Part shown: piece after piece, positions 43,956 to 53,346 of the stretch
Layout: each line of letters opens with the position of its first letter
How positions within the stretch are numbered: position 1 is the first letter of the stretch
Source: an uncultured Flaviramulus sp.
GTDB lineage: Bacteria > Bacteroidota > Bacteroidia > Flavobacteriales > Flavobacteriaceae
Direction of reading: 5' to 3'
Assembly: GCA_947487155.1 (NCBI GenBank)
Contig: CANKVS010000027.1
Span: 1 to 53,394 of the forward strand
Length of the DNA: 53,394 nt
Position numbers and translations under genes: made by a program
Notes under the pieces: generated by a model
Told to the model about the DNA's origin: nothing
What the model saw: only the letters and a program-made list of their open reading frames with translations
Database searches by the model: none

Positions 43956-45293
43956 ATGACAAAACAAAGATTAGTCATATTAGGTGGAGGAGAAAGTGGT
44001 GTGGGAACAGCGCTTTTAGGTAAGTCAAAAGGGTATGATGTTTTTGTTTCTGATAACCAAAAAATAAAAGAAAAGTACAAACAAGTTCTTATACATAATG
44101 AGATTGAATGGGAAGATGGAAAGCATTCTGAAGCTAAAATTCTGAATGCAGATATCGTCATGAAAAGCCCTGGAATTCCAGATAAAGTGTCTTTAGTTCA
44201 GCAGATTTATTCAAACGAAATTGAAGTGGTGTCTGAAATAGAATTTGCATCGCTGTTTACTAAAGCAACAATTGTTGGAATTACAGGAAGTAATGGTAAG
44301 ACAACTACGGCAACATTAGCACATCATATTTTAAAACAAGAATTAAATGTTGGTTTAGCAGGAAATATTGGAGACAGTTTTGCGAAACAGGTTTTAGAAG
44401 AAGATTACGAAAATTACGTACTAGAAATTAGCAGTTTTCAGTTGGATAATATAACAAGTTTTAAACCAAATATTGCTGTAATTACCAATGTAACACCAGA
44501 TCATTTAGATAGATATGATTATAAGTTTGAAAATTATATAGCATCTAAATTTAGAATTGCTATGAATCAAACACAAGAAGATTTTTTGATTTATGATGCT
44601 GATGATGAGGTTATTGTAAATCATTTAAAACATAATCCAGTGCAATCCACATTATTGCCATTTTCATTAGAAAAAATAATTGAAAACGGTGCGTATTTAG
44701 ATAACGATAATATAAAAATAACAATAGATAACAACCAAATAATTATGCCAACAACAAATCTAACATTAGAGGGGAAACATAACATTAAAAATGCTATGGC
44801 TGCCTCAACAGTAGCACATTTATTAAAAATAAGGAAACAAACTATTAGGGAGAGTTTAGAGAACTTTCAAGGGGTAGAGCACCGCTTAGAACAAGTACTT
44901 AAAATTAATAAAGTACAGTATATAAACGACTCTAAAGCTACAAATGTAAATGCAACGTACTACGCTTTAGAAAGTATGGACGCACCTACCGTTTGGATTG
45001 TTGGTGGTGAAGATAAGGGCAATAATTACGAAGAGTTATTTCCTTTTGTTAACGAAAAAGTAAAAGCCATTATTTGTTTGGGAATCGATAATGATAAGCT
45101 AATGAAAAATTTTAGCAGTATGGTAGATGTTATCATTGAAACTCAGTTTATGAGTGAAGCCGTTAAAATTGCATATAAAGTTGCCGATGCTGGAGATAAT
45201 GTATTGCTGTCGCCTGCATGTGCAAGTTTCGATTTGTTTGAAAATTATGAAGATCGTGGACGTCAATTTAAAAATGCAGTAAGAAATTTATAA
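43956..45293 (+). CDS. murD: UDP-N-acetylmuramoylalanine--D-glutamate ligase
   Basis: Adds D-glutamate to UDP-MurNAc-L-alanine. The 445-residue protein starts with the Rossmann motif LVILGGGESGVG, then the GITGSNGKTTTATL ATP loop (about 105-118), EISSFQLDNI, the NVTPDHLDRYD metal region, and NDSKATNVNATYYALE with the carboxylated Lys partner region. The ORF opens at 43941, but 43956 agrees better with the conserved start and keeps the hairpin at 43918-43937 outside the start site. It lies between mraY and ftsW, each separated by a spacer that contains a REP hairpin. Confidence 0.94.
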   Translation: MTKQRLVILGGGESGVGTALLGKSKGYDVFVSDNQKIKEKYKQVLIHNEIEWEDGKHSEAKILNADIVMKSPGIPDKVSLVQQIYSNEIEVVSEIEFASLFTKATIVGITGSNGKTTTATLAHHILKQELNVGLAGNIGDSFAKQVLEEDYENYVLEISSFQLDNITSFKPNIAVITNVTPDHLDRYDYKFENYIASKFRIAMNQTQEDFLIYDADDEVIVNHLKHNPVQSTLLPFSLEKIIENGAYLDNDNIKITIDNNQIIMPTTNLTLEGKHNIKNAMAASTVAHLLKIRKQTIRESLENFQGVEHRLEQVLKINKVQYINDSKATNVNATYYALESMDAPTVWIVGGEDKGNNYEELFPFVNEKVKAIICLGIDNDKLMKNFSSMVDVIIETQFMSEAVKIAYKVADAGDNVLLSPACASFDLFENYEDRGRQFKNAVRNL

Positions 45294-45301
45294 AACTTGT
45301 C

Positions 45302-45321
45302 ATTCCTGCGAAGGCTGGAAT
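45302..45321. repeat. REP-like hairpin, family 3, after murD
   Basis: ATTCCTGC and GCTGGAAT pair at 7 of 8 positions around GAAG, flanked by GTC and CC. It lies eight bases after the murD stop codon. Confidence 0.78.
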
Positions 45322-45356
45322 CCATAATAAAAATATTAATTATAAATAAACAAGTT

Positions 45357-45393
45357 CTTTCCTATGGGAAGATGTCGCAAAGCGACAGATGGG
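45357..45393. repeat. REP-like double hairpin, family 4, at the ftsW start
   Basis: TTTCC / GGGAA (with loop TAT) and TGTCGC / GCGACA (with loop AA plus A) form two hairpins, followed by GATGGG. It abuts the ATG at 45394 directly. The ATG at 45364 lies inside it. Confidence 0.78.
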
Positions 45394-46587
45394 ATGCAAA
45401 CACTGTTTAAAAACATAAAGGGAGATCGTTTAATATGGGCAATTGTGGCGTTGTTGGCTATTTTGTCATTCTTGCCTGTTTATAGTGCTGCCAGCGATTT
45501 GGCATACGATAAGTACGACGGAAACACGTTTATCTCTTTTGTTAAGCATTTTATGCATTTGTTTTTAGGTTTTGCCATAATGTATGGGGTTCATAAAATC
45601 CCATATCGTTATTTTAAAGGTTTGTCTTTAGTCATGATTCCTATAGTATTGGTGCTATTGGTTATTACCATGCTTCAAGGTACGGTTATGGGAGGTGCAA
45701 GTGCTAGCAGGTGGATAAAAATACCCATAGTTGGTATGTCTTTTCAAACATCAACTTTTGCTTTTGTGGTGTTAATGGTTTACGTGGCACGCTATATGTC
45801 GAAAATAAAGGATAAAAAAATCACTTTTAAATCTTCTGTTTTGCCGTTGTGGATGCCTGTGTTTTTGGTGTTAGCACTTATACTACCTTCCAATTTTTCA
45901 ACGGCTGCTATTATGTTTTTAATGGTACTGATACTAGTTTTTTTAGGCGGATATCCAATTCAATATTTAGGGATTATTATTGGTACAGGTGTAATAGCTT
46001 TGATGTTTTTTGTAATGGTGGCAAAATTAACCACTGGTCCGTTAAATGTAAAAGTAACGACTTGGGAAAATAGAATTAAAAACTTTTCAAATAAAGAAGA
46101 TACTAAGGCGGATTATCAAATTGAGAAATCTAAAATTGCAATAGCGTCTGGAGGTTTTTTTAGGTTTAAACCAGGAGGAAGTATTCAAAAGAATTTTTTA
46201 CCACAATCTTCGTCAGACTTCATTTTTGCGATTATTATAGAAGAATATGGTTTGTTTGGAGGTTTTTTAATAATGGTTTTATATATGTGGCTTTTGTTTA
46301 GAATTGTTATTGTAGCTCAAAAATCTGATACCATATTTGGAAAGCTTTTGGTTTTAGGGGTGGGGTTGCCTATAGTGTTTCAAGCATTAATAAATATGGC
46401 TGTGGCTGTGGAATTGTTCCCTGTTACAGGGCAAACTTTACCATTAATAAGTAGTGGTGGAACTTCCATTTGGATGACGTGTTTAGCAATAGGGATTATA
46501 CTAAGCGTAAGTGCGAAACGAGAAGAAATTAAAGAAAAAGAAAACATGGAAGACAATCCGCTTGAAATTTTAAGTGAAGCAATTTAA
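45394..46587 (+). CDS. ftsW: Septal peptidoglycan glycosyltransferase FtsW (SEDS family)
   Basis: Polymerises lipid II at the septum together with FtsI. The 397-residue protein has about ten helices and the SEDS signatures [12 protein letters not shown] (near 100), the polymerase-loop segment [19 protein letters not shown] (near 268-286) and the C-terminal [16 protein letters not shown] (near 346-361). The ORF can start at 45364, but its first ten residues (MGRCRKATDG) are encoded by the REP element, and relatives begin at the FKNIKGDR segment, so 45394 is preferred. It overlaps murG by one base. Confidence 0.93.
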   Translation: MQTLFKNIKGDRLIWAIVALLAILSFLPVYSAASDLAYDKYDGNTFISFVKHFMHLFLGFAIMYGVHKIPYRYFKGLSLVMIPIVLVLLVITMLQGTVMGGASASRWIKIPIVGMSFQTSTFAFVVLMVYVARYMSKIKDKKITFKSSVLPLWMPVFLVLALILPSNFSTAAIMFLMVLILVFLGGYPIQYLGIIIGTGVIALMFFVMVAKLTTGPLNVKVTTWENRIKNFSNKEDTKADYQIEKSKIAIASGGFFRFKPGGSIQKNFLPQSSSDFIFAIIIEEYGLFGGFLIMVLYMWLLFRIVIVAQKSDTIFGKLLVLGVGLPIVFQALINMAVAVELFPVTGQTLPLISSGGTSIWMTCLAIGIILSVSAKREEIKEKENMEDNPLEILSEAI

Positions 46588-47708
46588 TGAAGAACTATAA
46601 AATCATATTATCTGGAGGTGGTACAGGAGGACATATTTATCCTGCTGTAGCAATTGCTAACGAACTTAAATCGCGTTTTCCAGACGCTGAATTTTTGTTT
46701 GTTGGTGCTAAAGATAGGATGGAAATGGAAAAAGTTCCGGAGGTAGGATATAATATTAAGGGGTTATGGGTTTCTGGTATTCAAAGAAAGTTGACCTTAA
46801 AAAATTTAATGTTTCCGTTTAAGTTGCTAAGTAGTTTATGGAATGCTAGAAAAATAATTAAATCATTTAAACCAGATGTGGCTATTGGTACAGGAGGTTT
46901 TGCAAGCGGACCATTACTTTACATAGCGGCATCAAATAAAATACCTAGCCTTATTCAGGAGCAGAATTCCTATCCTGGGATAACAAACAAATTGTTAGCT
47001 AAAAAGGCACAGAAAATATGTGTGGCATATGATAATTTAGAACGTTTTTTTCCGAAAGATAAAATTATTAAAACGGGGAATCCAGTACGTCAAGATTTAT
47101 TAGATATTGAAGATAAGACAGTAGAAGCTAAAAACTTTTTCAACTTAAAACACGGAAAATATACACTTTTAGTTTTGGGAGGTAGTTTAGGTTCTAAACG
47201 AATAAACGAATTGATTGAACAAAAATTAGATTTTTTAGATACACAGAATATTCAAATTATTTGGCAGTGCGGAAAGTTATATTATCAGCAGTATAAAATT
47301 TATGGTAATACTAATAATGTTCAAGTTTATGAGTTTTTAAATAATATGGATTTTGCCTATGCAGCTGCCGATGTAGTAATATCTAGGGCTGGAGCGAGTT
47401 CGGTATCAGAGCTATGTATTGTTGGCAAACCAGTTGTGTTTATTCCATCTCCTAATGTTGCTGAAGATCATCAAACAAAAAATGCGATGGCGATTGTAAA
47501 TAATGATGCGGCGATGATAATTAAGGAAGAAGACTTAGATGCAGATTTTGAAAACAAGTTCTCGCAGCTTATAGCATCACCAGAAAAGCAAAAGCAATTA
47601 GGTGAGCATATAAAAAAATTAGCCTTAGTAAATGCAACAAAACAAATAGCAGATGAAGTAGAAACACTTTTAATCCCGTCTTCTCAAAGTGAAGAAACTA
47701 AAAAATAA
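46587..47708 (+). CDS. murG: UDP-N-acetylglucosamine--N-acetylmuramyl-(pentapeptide) pyrophosphoryl-undecaprenol GlcNAc transferase
   Basis: Converts lipid I to lipid II on the inner face of the membrane. The 373-residue GT-B enzyme begins with [18 protein letters not shown] (6-23), and later has [11 protein letters not shown] (about 104), [14 protein letters not shown] (about 124), [11 protein letters not shown] (about 196) and the UDP-GlcNAc-binding [17 protein letters not shown] (about 267). Start and stop codons overlap ftsW and murC by one base each, which indicates tight translational coupling. Confidence 0.97.
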   Translation: MKNYKIILSGGGTGGHIYPAVAIANELKSRFPDAEFLFVGAKDRMEMEKVPEVGYNIKGLWVSGIQRKLTLKNLMFPFKLLSSLWNARKIIKSFKPDVAIGTGGFASGPLLYIAASNKIPSLIQEQNSYPGITNKLLAKKAQKICVAYDNLERFFPKDKIIKTGNPVRQDLLDIEDKTVEAKNFFNLKHGKYTLLVLGGSLGSKRINELIEQKLDFLDTQNIQIIWQCGKLYYQQYKIYGNTNNVQVYEFLNNMDFAYAAADVVISRAGASSVSELCIVGKPVVFIPSPNVAEDHQTKNAMAIVNNDAAMIIKEEDLDADFENKFSQLIASPEKQKQLGEHIKKLALVNATKQIADEVETLLIPSSQSEETKK

Positions 47709-49111
47709 TGAGCAAAAAAGAAACTAACATACAATCTGCTAAAAAAACCCTTCCTTTAGGAAAGGGTTTGGGATGGGATAACATTTATTTTATCGGCATT
47801 GGCGGAGTAGGTATGAGTGCCTTGGCTCGTTATTTTAAAGCTGCTAATAAAAACGTTGCTGGATACGATAAAACTGAAACCGAAATTACAAATAGTTTGG
47901 TAGGTTTAGGTATAGATATTCATTTTCAAGATGCGATAGATAATATAAATGTAGCCTTTTTAAATACAGAAGATACATTGGTTGTTTATACACCTGCTGT
48001 ACCTAGTAGTCATTCTGAATTAAACTATTTTAAAAATAATGGGTTTTGTGTTTTAAAGCGATCTAAAGTTTTGGGGCTAATTACCGAAAATACCTTCTGT
48101 TTAGCTGTAGCGGGTACTCATGGTAAAACAACAACAACGAGTATTTTAGGGCATTTAATGTATGAGTGTAATGTGGCACTTACTGCCTTTTTAGGCGGAA
48201 TAAGTGAAAATTACAATTCTAATTTAATATTGAATGGTCATGCAGTTTCGGTTGTTGAAGCTGATGAATTTGATCGTTCATTTTTAACCCTATCACCAAA
48301 TATGGCTTGTATTACATCTATGGATGCCGATCATTTAGATATTTATGGTGAAGCAGAAACGTTGCATGATTCATTTATAGAATTTTCAAAAAGAATTAAG
48401 CCAAATGGGAAACTATTTGTTAAAAACGGATTGCCTTTAAAAGGCATTACTTATGGTGTTGAAGACGATTCAGATTATTCAATTCAAAATATAAAAATAG
48501 AAAATGGTACTTATGTTTTTGATGTGAAAACACCAAATACTGTACTTGAAAATTTACAATTTAACCTACCTGGTAGACATAACTTGTCTAATGCATTAAT
48601 AGCCTTGGCGATGGCTGTAGAATATGGTTGCCCTAACCGGCAGCTCGCCAAAGCTTTAGCATCTTATAATGGGGTTAAGCGTAGATTTACATATCATATT
48701 AAAACTGATGATTTAGTTTTTATTGATGATTATGCACATCATCCAGAAGAAATTAATGCGGTACATCAAGCTGTTAGAGAAATGTACCCTAATAAAAAAG
48801 TGTTGGCTATTTTTCAACCACATTTATATAGTAGAACACGCGATTTTATAGACGATTTTGCTAAAAGCTTATCACAATTCGATGAGCTTATATTACTTGA
48901 TATTTATCCAGCTAGAGAATTGCCAATTTCTGGGGTTACTTCTACTTGGTTATTAAATAAAATTAACAAGAAAAACAAAAAGCTGGTAAGTAAAAAACAA
49001 TTGTTACAAGAGCTGCGTAAAACCAATGCTAAAGTTATACTAACTATAGGTGCTGGCGATATAGGGGAAGAAGTAAAACATATAAAAAAAGAATTGAGCA
49101 TTGCGAGTTAA
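47708..49111 (+). CDS. murC: UDP-N-acetylmuramate--L-alanine ligase with REP-encoded N-terminal insert
   Basis: Adds L-alanine to UDP-MurNAc, the first stem-peptide step. The 467-residue protein has the UDP-binding FIGIGGVGMSALARYF (about 28-43), the ATP loop AGTHGKTTTTSIL (about 135-147), DADHLDIY and DDYAHHPEE motifs. The first 24 residues are unusual: TLPLGKGLGWD at 14-24 is encoded by a REP-like palindrome at 47745-47777, so the element is part of the coding sequence. An alternative start after the element is not available, since no ATG, GTG or TTG codon at a suitable place precedes the core in frame. Confidence 0.95.
   Translation: MSKKETNIQSAKKTLPLGKGLGWDNIYFIGIGGVGMSALARYFKAANKNVAGYDKTETEITNSLVGLGIDIHFQDAIDNINVAFLNTEDTLVVYTPAVPSSHSELNYFKNNGFCVLKRSKVLGLITENTFCLAVAGTHGKTTTTSILGHLMYECNVALTAFLGGISENYNSNLILNGHAVSVVEADEFDRSFLTLSPNMACITSMDADHLDIYGEAETLHDSFIEFSKRIKPNGKLFVKNGLPLKGITYGVEDDSDYSIQNIKIENGTYVFDVKTPNTVLENLQFNLPGRHNLSNALIALAMAVEYGCPNRQLAKALASYNGVKRRFTYHIKTDDLVFIDDYAHHPEEINAVHQAVREMYPNKKVLAIFQPHLYSRTRDFIDDFAKSLSQFDELILLDIYPARELPISGVTSTWLLNKINKKNKKLVSKKQLLQELRKTNAKVILTIGAGDIGEEVKHIKKELSIAS
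47745..47777. repeat. REP-like palindrome inside the murC 5' coding region (family 4 variant)
   Basis: AAACCCTTCC and GGAAAGGGTTT form a stem of about 10 bp with one bulged A and loop TTTA, followed by GGGATGGG. The tail resembles the ATGGGG tails of the elements at 38751-38786 and 45357-45393. It lies 37 bases after the murC ATG. Confidence 0.75.
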
Positions 49112-49820
49112 TTGGAACTACATAAAGATGATTGTTTTACTAGTTTTAGTAGTGTTTTTATATGCTTTTGCGTCGGGGAGAAACAGTGTTAGAATAGTGT
49201 CCACTCCAGTAGTGAAATTTGTTGGAGAAGACAACCTTTTTATTACTAACGAAACTGTTAGTAAATTGTTAATACAAAATTATCCAGGGGTTAAAAATGT
49301 ACCCAAAGAAACTTTAGATTTGAATGTATTGGAGAATGCCCTAAATTCTAATCCAATGATTAAATCTGCAGAAGTGTATGTTGCTGTAAATGGTGCGCTT
49401 AATGCCGATATTGAACAAAAAAAACCTATTGCGAGAGTGAGCACAAATGCGTCTTATTATATTGACGATGAAGGTTTTTATATGCCTTTGTCATCCAACT
49501 ATTCGGCGCGAGTACCACTAGTTACTGGTCATATTGATAAGAATAAACTAAAAAATGTCTATAAAGTAGCACGTAAAGTTAATAATGATGAATTTTTAAA
49601 AAAGAATGTTTTCGAAATTCATCAAACCATAAATAATACCATTTATTTAAAACTTAGGCAATGCAAATTTATAGTGCAGTTAGGTAGTGTTAAAGCTTTA
49701 GATAAAAAAATAAATAATCTAAAGGCGTTTTATCAAAAAAGTCTAAAAGAAAAAACGCTTGATAATTATAAAAAAGTCAATTTGCAGTTTGACAACCAAG
49801 TAGTGTGTACCAAAACGTAA
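49101..49820 (+). CDS. ftsQ: Cell division protein FtsQ (DivIB)
   Basis: A 239-residue bitopic divisome protein with a short cytoplasmic tail (MRVNWNYIK), one membrane helix (about 9-25) and a periplasmic POTRA domain (about 35-110, VKFVGEDNLFITNETVSKLL) followed by the FtsQ beta domain. FtsQ links the early division proteins to FtsL and FtsI. The initiator appears to be TTG at 49101, inside the last codons of murC (11-base overlap). A later ATG (49128) would cut into the membrane helix. Confidence 0.88.
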   Translation: MRVNWNYIKMIVLLVLVVFLYAFASGRNSVRIVSTPVVKFVGEDNLFITNETVSKLLIQNYPGVKNVPKETLDLNVLENALNSNPMIKSAEVYVAVNGALNADIEQKKPIARVSTNASYYIDDEGFYMPLSSNYSARVPLVTGHIDKNKLKNVYKVARKVNNDEFLKKNVFEIHQTINNTIYLKLRQCKFIVQLGSVKALDKKINNLKAFYQKSLKEKTLDNYKKVNLQFDNQVVCTKT

Positions 49821-49823
49821 ACA

Positions 49824-51134
49824 ATGGAGCATAATATAGCAGTAGGATTAGACATAGGAACCACAAAAATTGTGGCCATGATTGGCCGTAAAAACGAATA
49901 CGGTAAAGTTGAAATTTTAGGTATTGGTAAATCTAAAAGCTTAGGAGTTCATCGTGGTGTGGTAAATAATATTACACAAACTATTCAGTCTATTCAACAA
50001 GCTGTTCAAGAGGCCGAAGTTGCTGCAGATATGAAGATTGAAGGTGTTACTGTTGGTATTGCAGGTCAGCATATTCGTAGTTTACAACATAGCGATTATA
50101 TAACCAGACCTGATTCTGAAACGGTTATAGATGAAGAAGATATTGATAGACTAATAAATCAAGTGCACAAGTTGGTAATGCTTCCTGGAGAAGAAATAAT
50201 TCATGTATTACCCCAAGAATATAAAGTAGATGGTCAAGCCGAAATAAAAGAACCTATTGGTATGTATGGCGGTAGGCTAGAAGCTAATTTTCATGTAGTT
50301 GTAGGACAAGTATCATCAATAAGAAATATAGGGCGTTGTGTGCAAAGTGCAGGATTAAATTTAGAAGGTATCACTTTAGAACCACTGGCATCAGCAAATG
50401 CAGTTTTAAGTCAAGAAGAAAAAGAAGCAGGTGTAGCGCTTATTGATATAGGAGGAGGAACAACCGATTTGGCCATTTTTAGAGATGGCATTATTCGTCA
50501 TACAGCAGTTATCCCTTTTGGAGGTAATGTAATTACTGAAGATATTAAAGAAGGATGTTCAATAATTGAAAAGCAAGCCGAACTTTTAAAAATAAAATTT
50601 GGTTCTGCGTGGCCTGGTGAAAATAAAGATAACGAGATTGTTTCTATCCCTGGATTACGTGGGCGAGAGCCAAAAGAAATTACCCTTAAAAATCTCTCTA
50701 AAATTATTCATGCGCGTGTAGTTGAAATTGTTGAACAAGTATATGTTGAAATTAAAAATTACGGACACGAAGAGCAAAAGAAAAAACTAATAGCAGGTAT
50801 TGTTTTAACGGGCGGTGGAAGTCAATTAAAACATTTAAAACAATTAGTAGAATATATAACAGGAATGGATACCAGAATAGGGTATCCTAACGAGCATTTG
50901 GCTGGAGATAGCGATGAAGATGTTACGAGTCCGCTTTATGCAACAGCTGTAGGTTTGGTTTTAGATGGCTTAAAACGTCAAGACAGAAAGAAAATTGAAC
51001 AGCAAAACAATGTAGTTGAAGAATCGGAAGAAAACCAAAATGAAGATATTCAAGAAAAACCAGTTAAAGAACGCCGTTCTTTTCTTGATAAATTAACAGA
51101 ACGTGTTAAAGATTTTTTAGACAACGCTGAATAA
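49824..51134 (+). CDS. ftsA: Cell division protein FtsA
   Basis: Actin-like protein that anchors FtsZ filaments to the membrane. The 436-residue product has the phosphate-1 motif GLDIGTTKIVAMIG (8-21), the SHS2-type 1C region (about 85-165), the phosphate-2 motif LIDIGGGTTDLAIF (about 205-218) and the adenosine motif GIVLTGGGSQLKHL (about 325-338). An acidic linker (about 395-420) leads to a C-terminal amphipathic helix (SFLDKLTERVKDFLDN) that is the likely membrane-targeting sequence. It begins 3 bases after ftsQ. Confidence 0.96.
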   Translation: MEHNIAVGLDIGTTKIVAMIGRKNEYGKVEILGIGKSKSLGVHRGVVNNITQTIQSIQQAVQEAEVAADMKIEGVTVGIAGQHIRSLQHSDYITRPDSETVIDEEDIDRLINQVHKLVMLPGEEIIHVLPQEYKVDGQAEIKEPIGMYGGRLEANFHVVVGQVSSIRNIGRCVQSAGLNLEGITLEPLASANAVLSQEEKEAGVALIDIGGGTTDLAIFRDGIIRHTAVIPFGGNVITEDIKEGCSIIEKQAELLKIKFGSAWPGENKDNEIVSIPGLRGREPKEITLKNLSKIIHARVVEIVEQVYVEIKNYGHEEQKKKLIAGIVLTGGGSQLKHLKQLVEYITGMDTRIGYPNEHLAGDSDEDVTSPLYATAVGLVLDGLKRQDRKKIEQQNNVVEESEENQNEDIQEKPVKERRSFLDKLTERVKDFLDNAE

Positions 51135-51204
51135 AAACGAGTATAGAAAAAATATCCATAGAATTAAAAAAATATAAGTACAAAACCCCAGTAAAACAGA
51201 ATTT

Positions 51205-53187
51205 ATGAGCAGCAAAAAAGAATTCGAAAGCATCGCATTTGATTTACCCAAGAATCAATCAAATGTTATTAAAGTTATTGGTGTTGGCGGTGGTGGTAGC
51301 AATGCCATTAATCACATGTTCCAACAAGGCATTAAAGGTGTCGATTTTTACATTTGTAATACAGATGCACAAGCACTTCAAAATAGTGGTGTTCCAAACA
51401 AAATTCAGTTAGGACTAAACTTAACCGAAGGACTAGGTGCAGGAGCAAACCCAGATATAGGAGAGCAATCGGCAGTTGAAAGTTTCGACGACATCTCAAC
51501 AATGCTAGATTCAAACACAAAAATGGTTTTTATTACTGCTGGAATGGGCGGTGGTACAGGAACTGGAGCTGCGCCAATTATTGCTAAAATGGCTAAAGAT
51601 TTAGACATTTTAACAGTAGGCATTGTAACTATGCCATTTCAGTTTGAAGGTAAAATGCGATTAGAACAATCGCAAAAAGGTATCGAAAAATTACGAGATG
51701 TTGTAGATTCACTAATCGTAATAAATAATAATAAACTTCGTGAGGTTTATGGGAATTTAGGTTTTAAAGCTGGGTTTTCTAAAGCCGATGAGGTCTTATC
51801 TACCGCTGCTCGTGGTATAGCCGAAGTTATAACGCATCATTACACACAAAATATCGATTTACGTGATGCTAAAACGGTATTAAGCAATAGTGGAACTGCC
51901 ATTATGGGGTCTGCCTTGGCATCGGGTCAAAACCGTGCGCAAGATGGTATTAGAAAAGCACTTGATTCCCCATTATTAAACGATAATAAAATAACAGGAG
52001 CTAAAAATGTATTGCTGCTTATTGTTTCTGGATCTCATGAAATTACTATTGATGAAATAGGCGAAATAAACGATCACATTCAAACAGAAGCTGGTCATGG
52101 TGCTAACATTATTATGGGTGTTGGTGAAGATGAATCTTTAGAAGAATCTATTGCAGTAACTATTATTGCAACGGGGTTTGATGTGGAACAACAAGACGAA
52201 ATTTCTAATACAGAAACCAAAAAAGTGGTGCATGCGTTAGAAGAAGAACAAGATTTAGGAACAACAGATCGCGAACCTGTAATTATAGCTCCAATTATAG
52301 AATTAAAGCAGAAAGAAGAAGAACCTATTGTTAGGCATACTTTAGATTTTGAGGCTGAAGAAGAATGTACGCTTAAGGAAACTAAAACGGTTAATGAAGA
52401 AGCTCCTTCAATTTCAGAGGATATTAATTTAATACCAACTTCAGAAATCATTAAAAATATTGATGTTGTTTATGATGAAGTAAGTGCAACTTTTGAAGAG
52501 GAAGAGGGTTTTGTTATTAAACCTGTTACCAGAATGTCGACCGATATTGCTGATATTACCGATGTTGAGGTTGCTTCAGATAATATAGAAGAAGAACAAC
52601 AAATAACGTTAACATTCGATTTGCCATTATCATCTAATAACAATGCAGAAGAAGAGGAGGAAAATAATATCATATCCTACGATCTTAATGAAGAAATAAA
52701 AGAAATTCCTGTAAATGAAGTTGTAGAACTTATTACGGTAAATGAAACAAATGAAGAAGGCGATATTCGGTATGCTTTAGATGATTATATAGAAGTAGAA
52801 TCTTCAATTAATAAGAAACAAGCGCCAAATGAGGTTATGGAAGACATTGAGCAAGACATTGTTTTTGAAAAGAAGATGATTGAGCAAGATGTGGTTGAGG
52901 AACTACCAGTAGAAGAGGTAGACCCTATGAATAGTCCAATTTCAGAATTGCTTAAAGAGCGTGCCGAAGAGCGTAGAAAAAAAATGAAAGATTTCAATTA
53001 TAAATTCAATAGTGCAAAAATTGATGATATTGAAAAAGTACCTGCATATAAGCGTCAAGGTGTAAATTTAGAAGATGTAAAACATTCTTCTGAAACCGAT
53101 TTATCTAGAACTAGTATAGGTTTAGATGATAATGACGATATTCAGTTAAGAAGTAATAATTCGTTTTTACATGACAATGTAGATTAA
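51205..53187 (+). CDS. ftsZ: Cell division protein FtsZ with a very long C-terminal linker
   Basis: Tubulin-like GTPase that forms the division ring. The 660-residue protein is far longer than the 380-400 residues of E. coli or B. subtilis FtsZ. The GTPase core occupies about residues 20-330 (VGGGGSNAINHM at 27-38, the tubulin signature GGGTGTG at 115-121, and the T7 loop NxDxxD at 216-221). An acidic, low-complexity linker of roughly 260 residues follows, and then KVPAYKRQGVNL near 610-622, which resembles the conserved C-terminal peptide that binds FtsA. About 40 further residues follow that peptide. A 70-base spacer separates it from ftsA. Confidence 0.96.
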   Translation: MSSKKEFESIAFDLPKNQSNVIKVIGVGGGGSNAINHMFQQGIKGVDFYICNTDAQALQNSGVPNKIQLGLNLTEGLGAGANPDIGEQSAVESFDDISTMLDSNTKMVFITAGMGGGTGTGAAPIIAKMAKDLDILTVGIVTMPFQFEGKMRLEQSQKGIEKLRDVVDSLIVINNNKLREVYGNLGFKAGFSKADEVLSTAARGIAEVITHHYTQNIDLRDAKTVLSNSGTAIMGSALASGQNRAQDGIRKALDSPLLNDNKITGAKNVLLLIVSGSHEITIDEIGEINDHIQTEAGHGANIIMGVGEDESLEESIAVTIIATGFDVEQQDEISNTETKKVVHALEEEQDLGTTDREPVIIAPIIELKQKEEEPIVRHTLDFEAEEECTLKETKTVNEEAPSISEDINLIPTSEIIKNIDVVYDEVSATFEEEEGFVIKPVTRMSTDIADITDVEVASDNIEEEQQITLTFDLPLSSNNNAEEEEENNIISYDLNEEIKEIPVNEVVELITVNETNEEGDIRYALDDYIEVESSINKKQAPNEVMEDIEQDIVFEKKMIEQDVVEELPVEEVDPMNSPISELLKERAEERRKKMKDFNYKFNSAKIDDIEKVPAYKRQGVNLEDVKHSSETDLSRTSIGLDDNDDIQLRSNNSFLHDNVD

Positions 53188-53216
53188 TTACAATACACTG
53201 GCCTAACTTTGTTATG

Positions 53217-53250
53217 AACCCGATAAGTCCCCTCAGCTTATCGGGTTTTT
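53217..53250 (+). terminator. Terminator of the dcw cluster
   Basis: A perfect 11-bp stem (AACCCGATAAG / CTTATCGGGTT) with a 9-base loop is followed by T residues on the plus strand. It lies 29 bases after the ftsZ stop codon. Confidence 0.92.
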
Positions 53251-53307
53251 ATTTCTTGTTTGAAATCACTATAGTTGAATCAAAGTAAACTATCATAGTA
53301 TGGGCAG

Positions 53308-53346
53308 ACCTGTCAGGTTTAAAAAACATAAGTGTTCGGAAGACAC
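53308..53346. repeat. Palindromic repeat candidates downstream of ftsZ
   Basis: ACCTG-T-CAGGT (53308-53318) is a near-perfect palindrome and GTGT / ACAC (53332-53346) is a small hairpin 13 bases further on. They look like another intergenic palindrome family. The region from 53251 to the end of the window (144 bases) holds no gene. Confidence 0.4.

Noticed and set aside
45364..45393. ftsW start at 45364
   Set aside because: The ten extra residues are encoded by a REP element and do not match the family start; the ATG at 45394 is preferred.
51332..52997. Several minus-strand ORFs of 60-120 codons opposite ftsZ
   Set aside because: They are rich in Ser and lie antisense to the acidic linker; they are frame shadows of GAA/GAT-rich codons and have no start context or recognisable domain.
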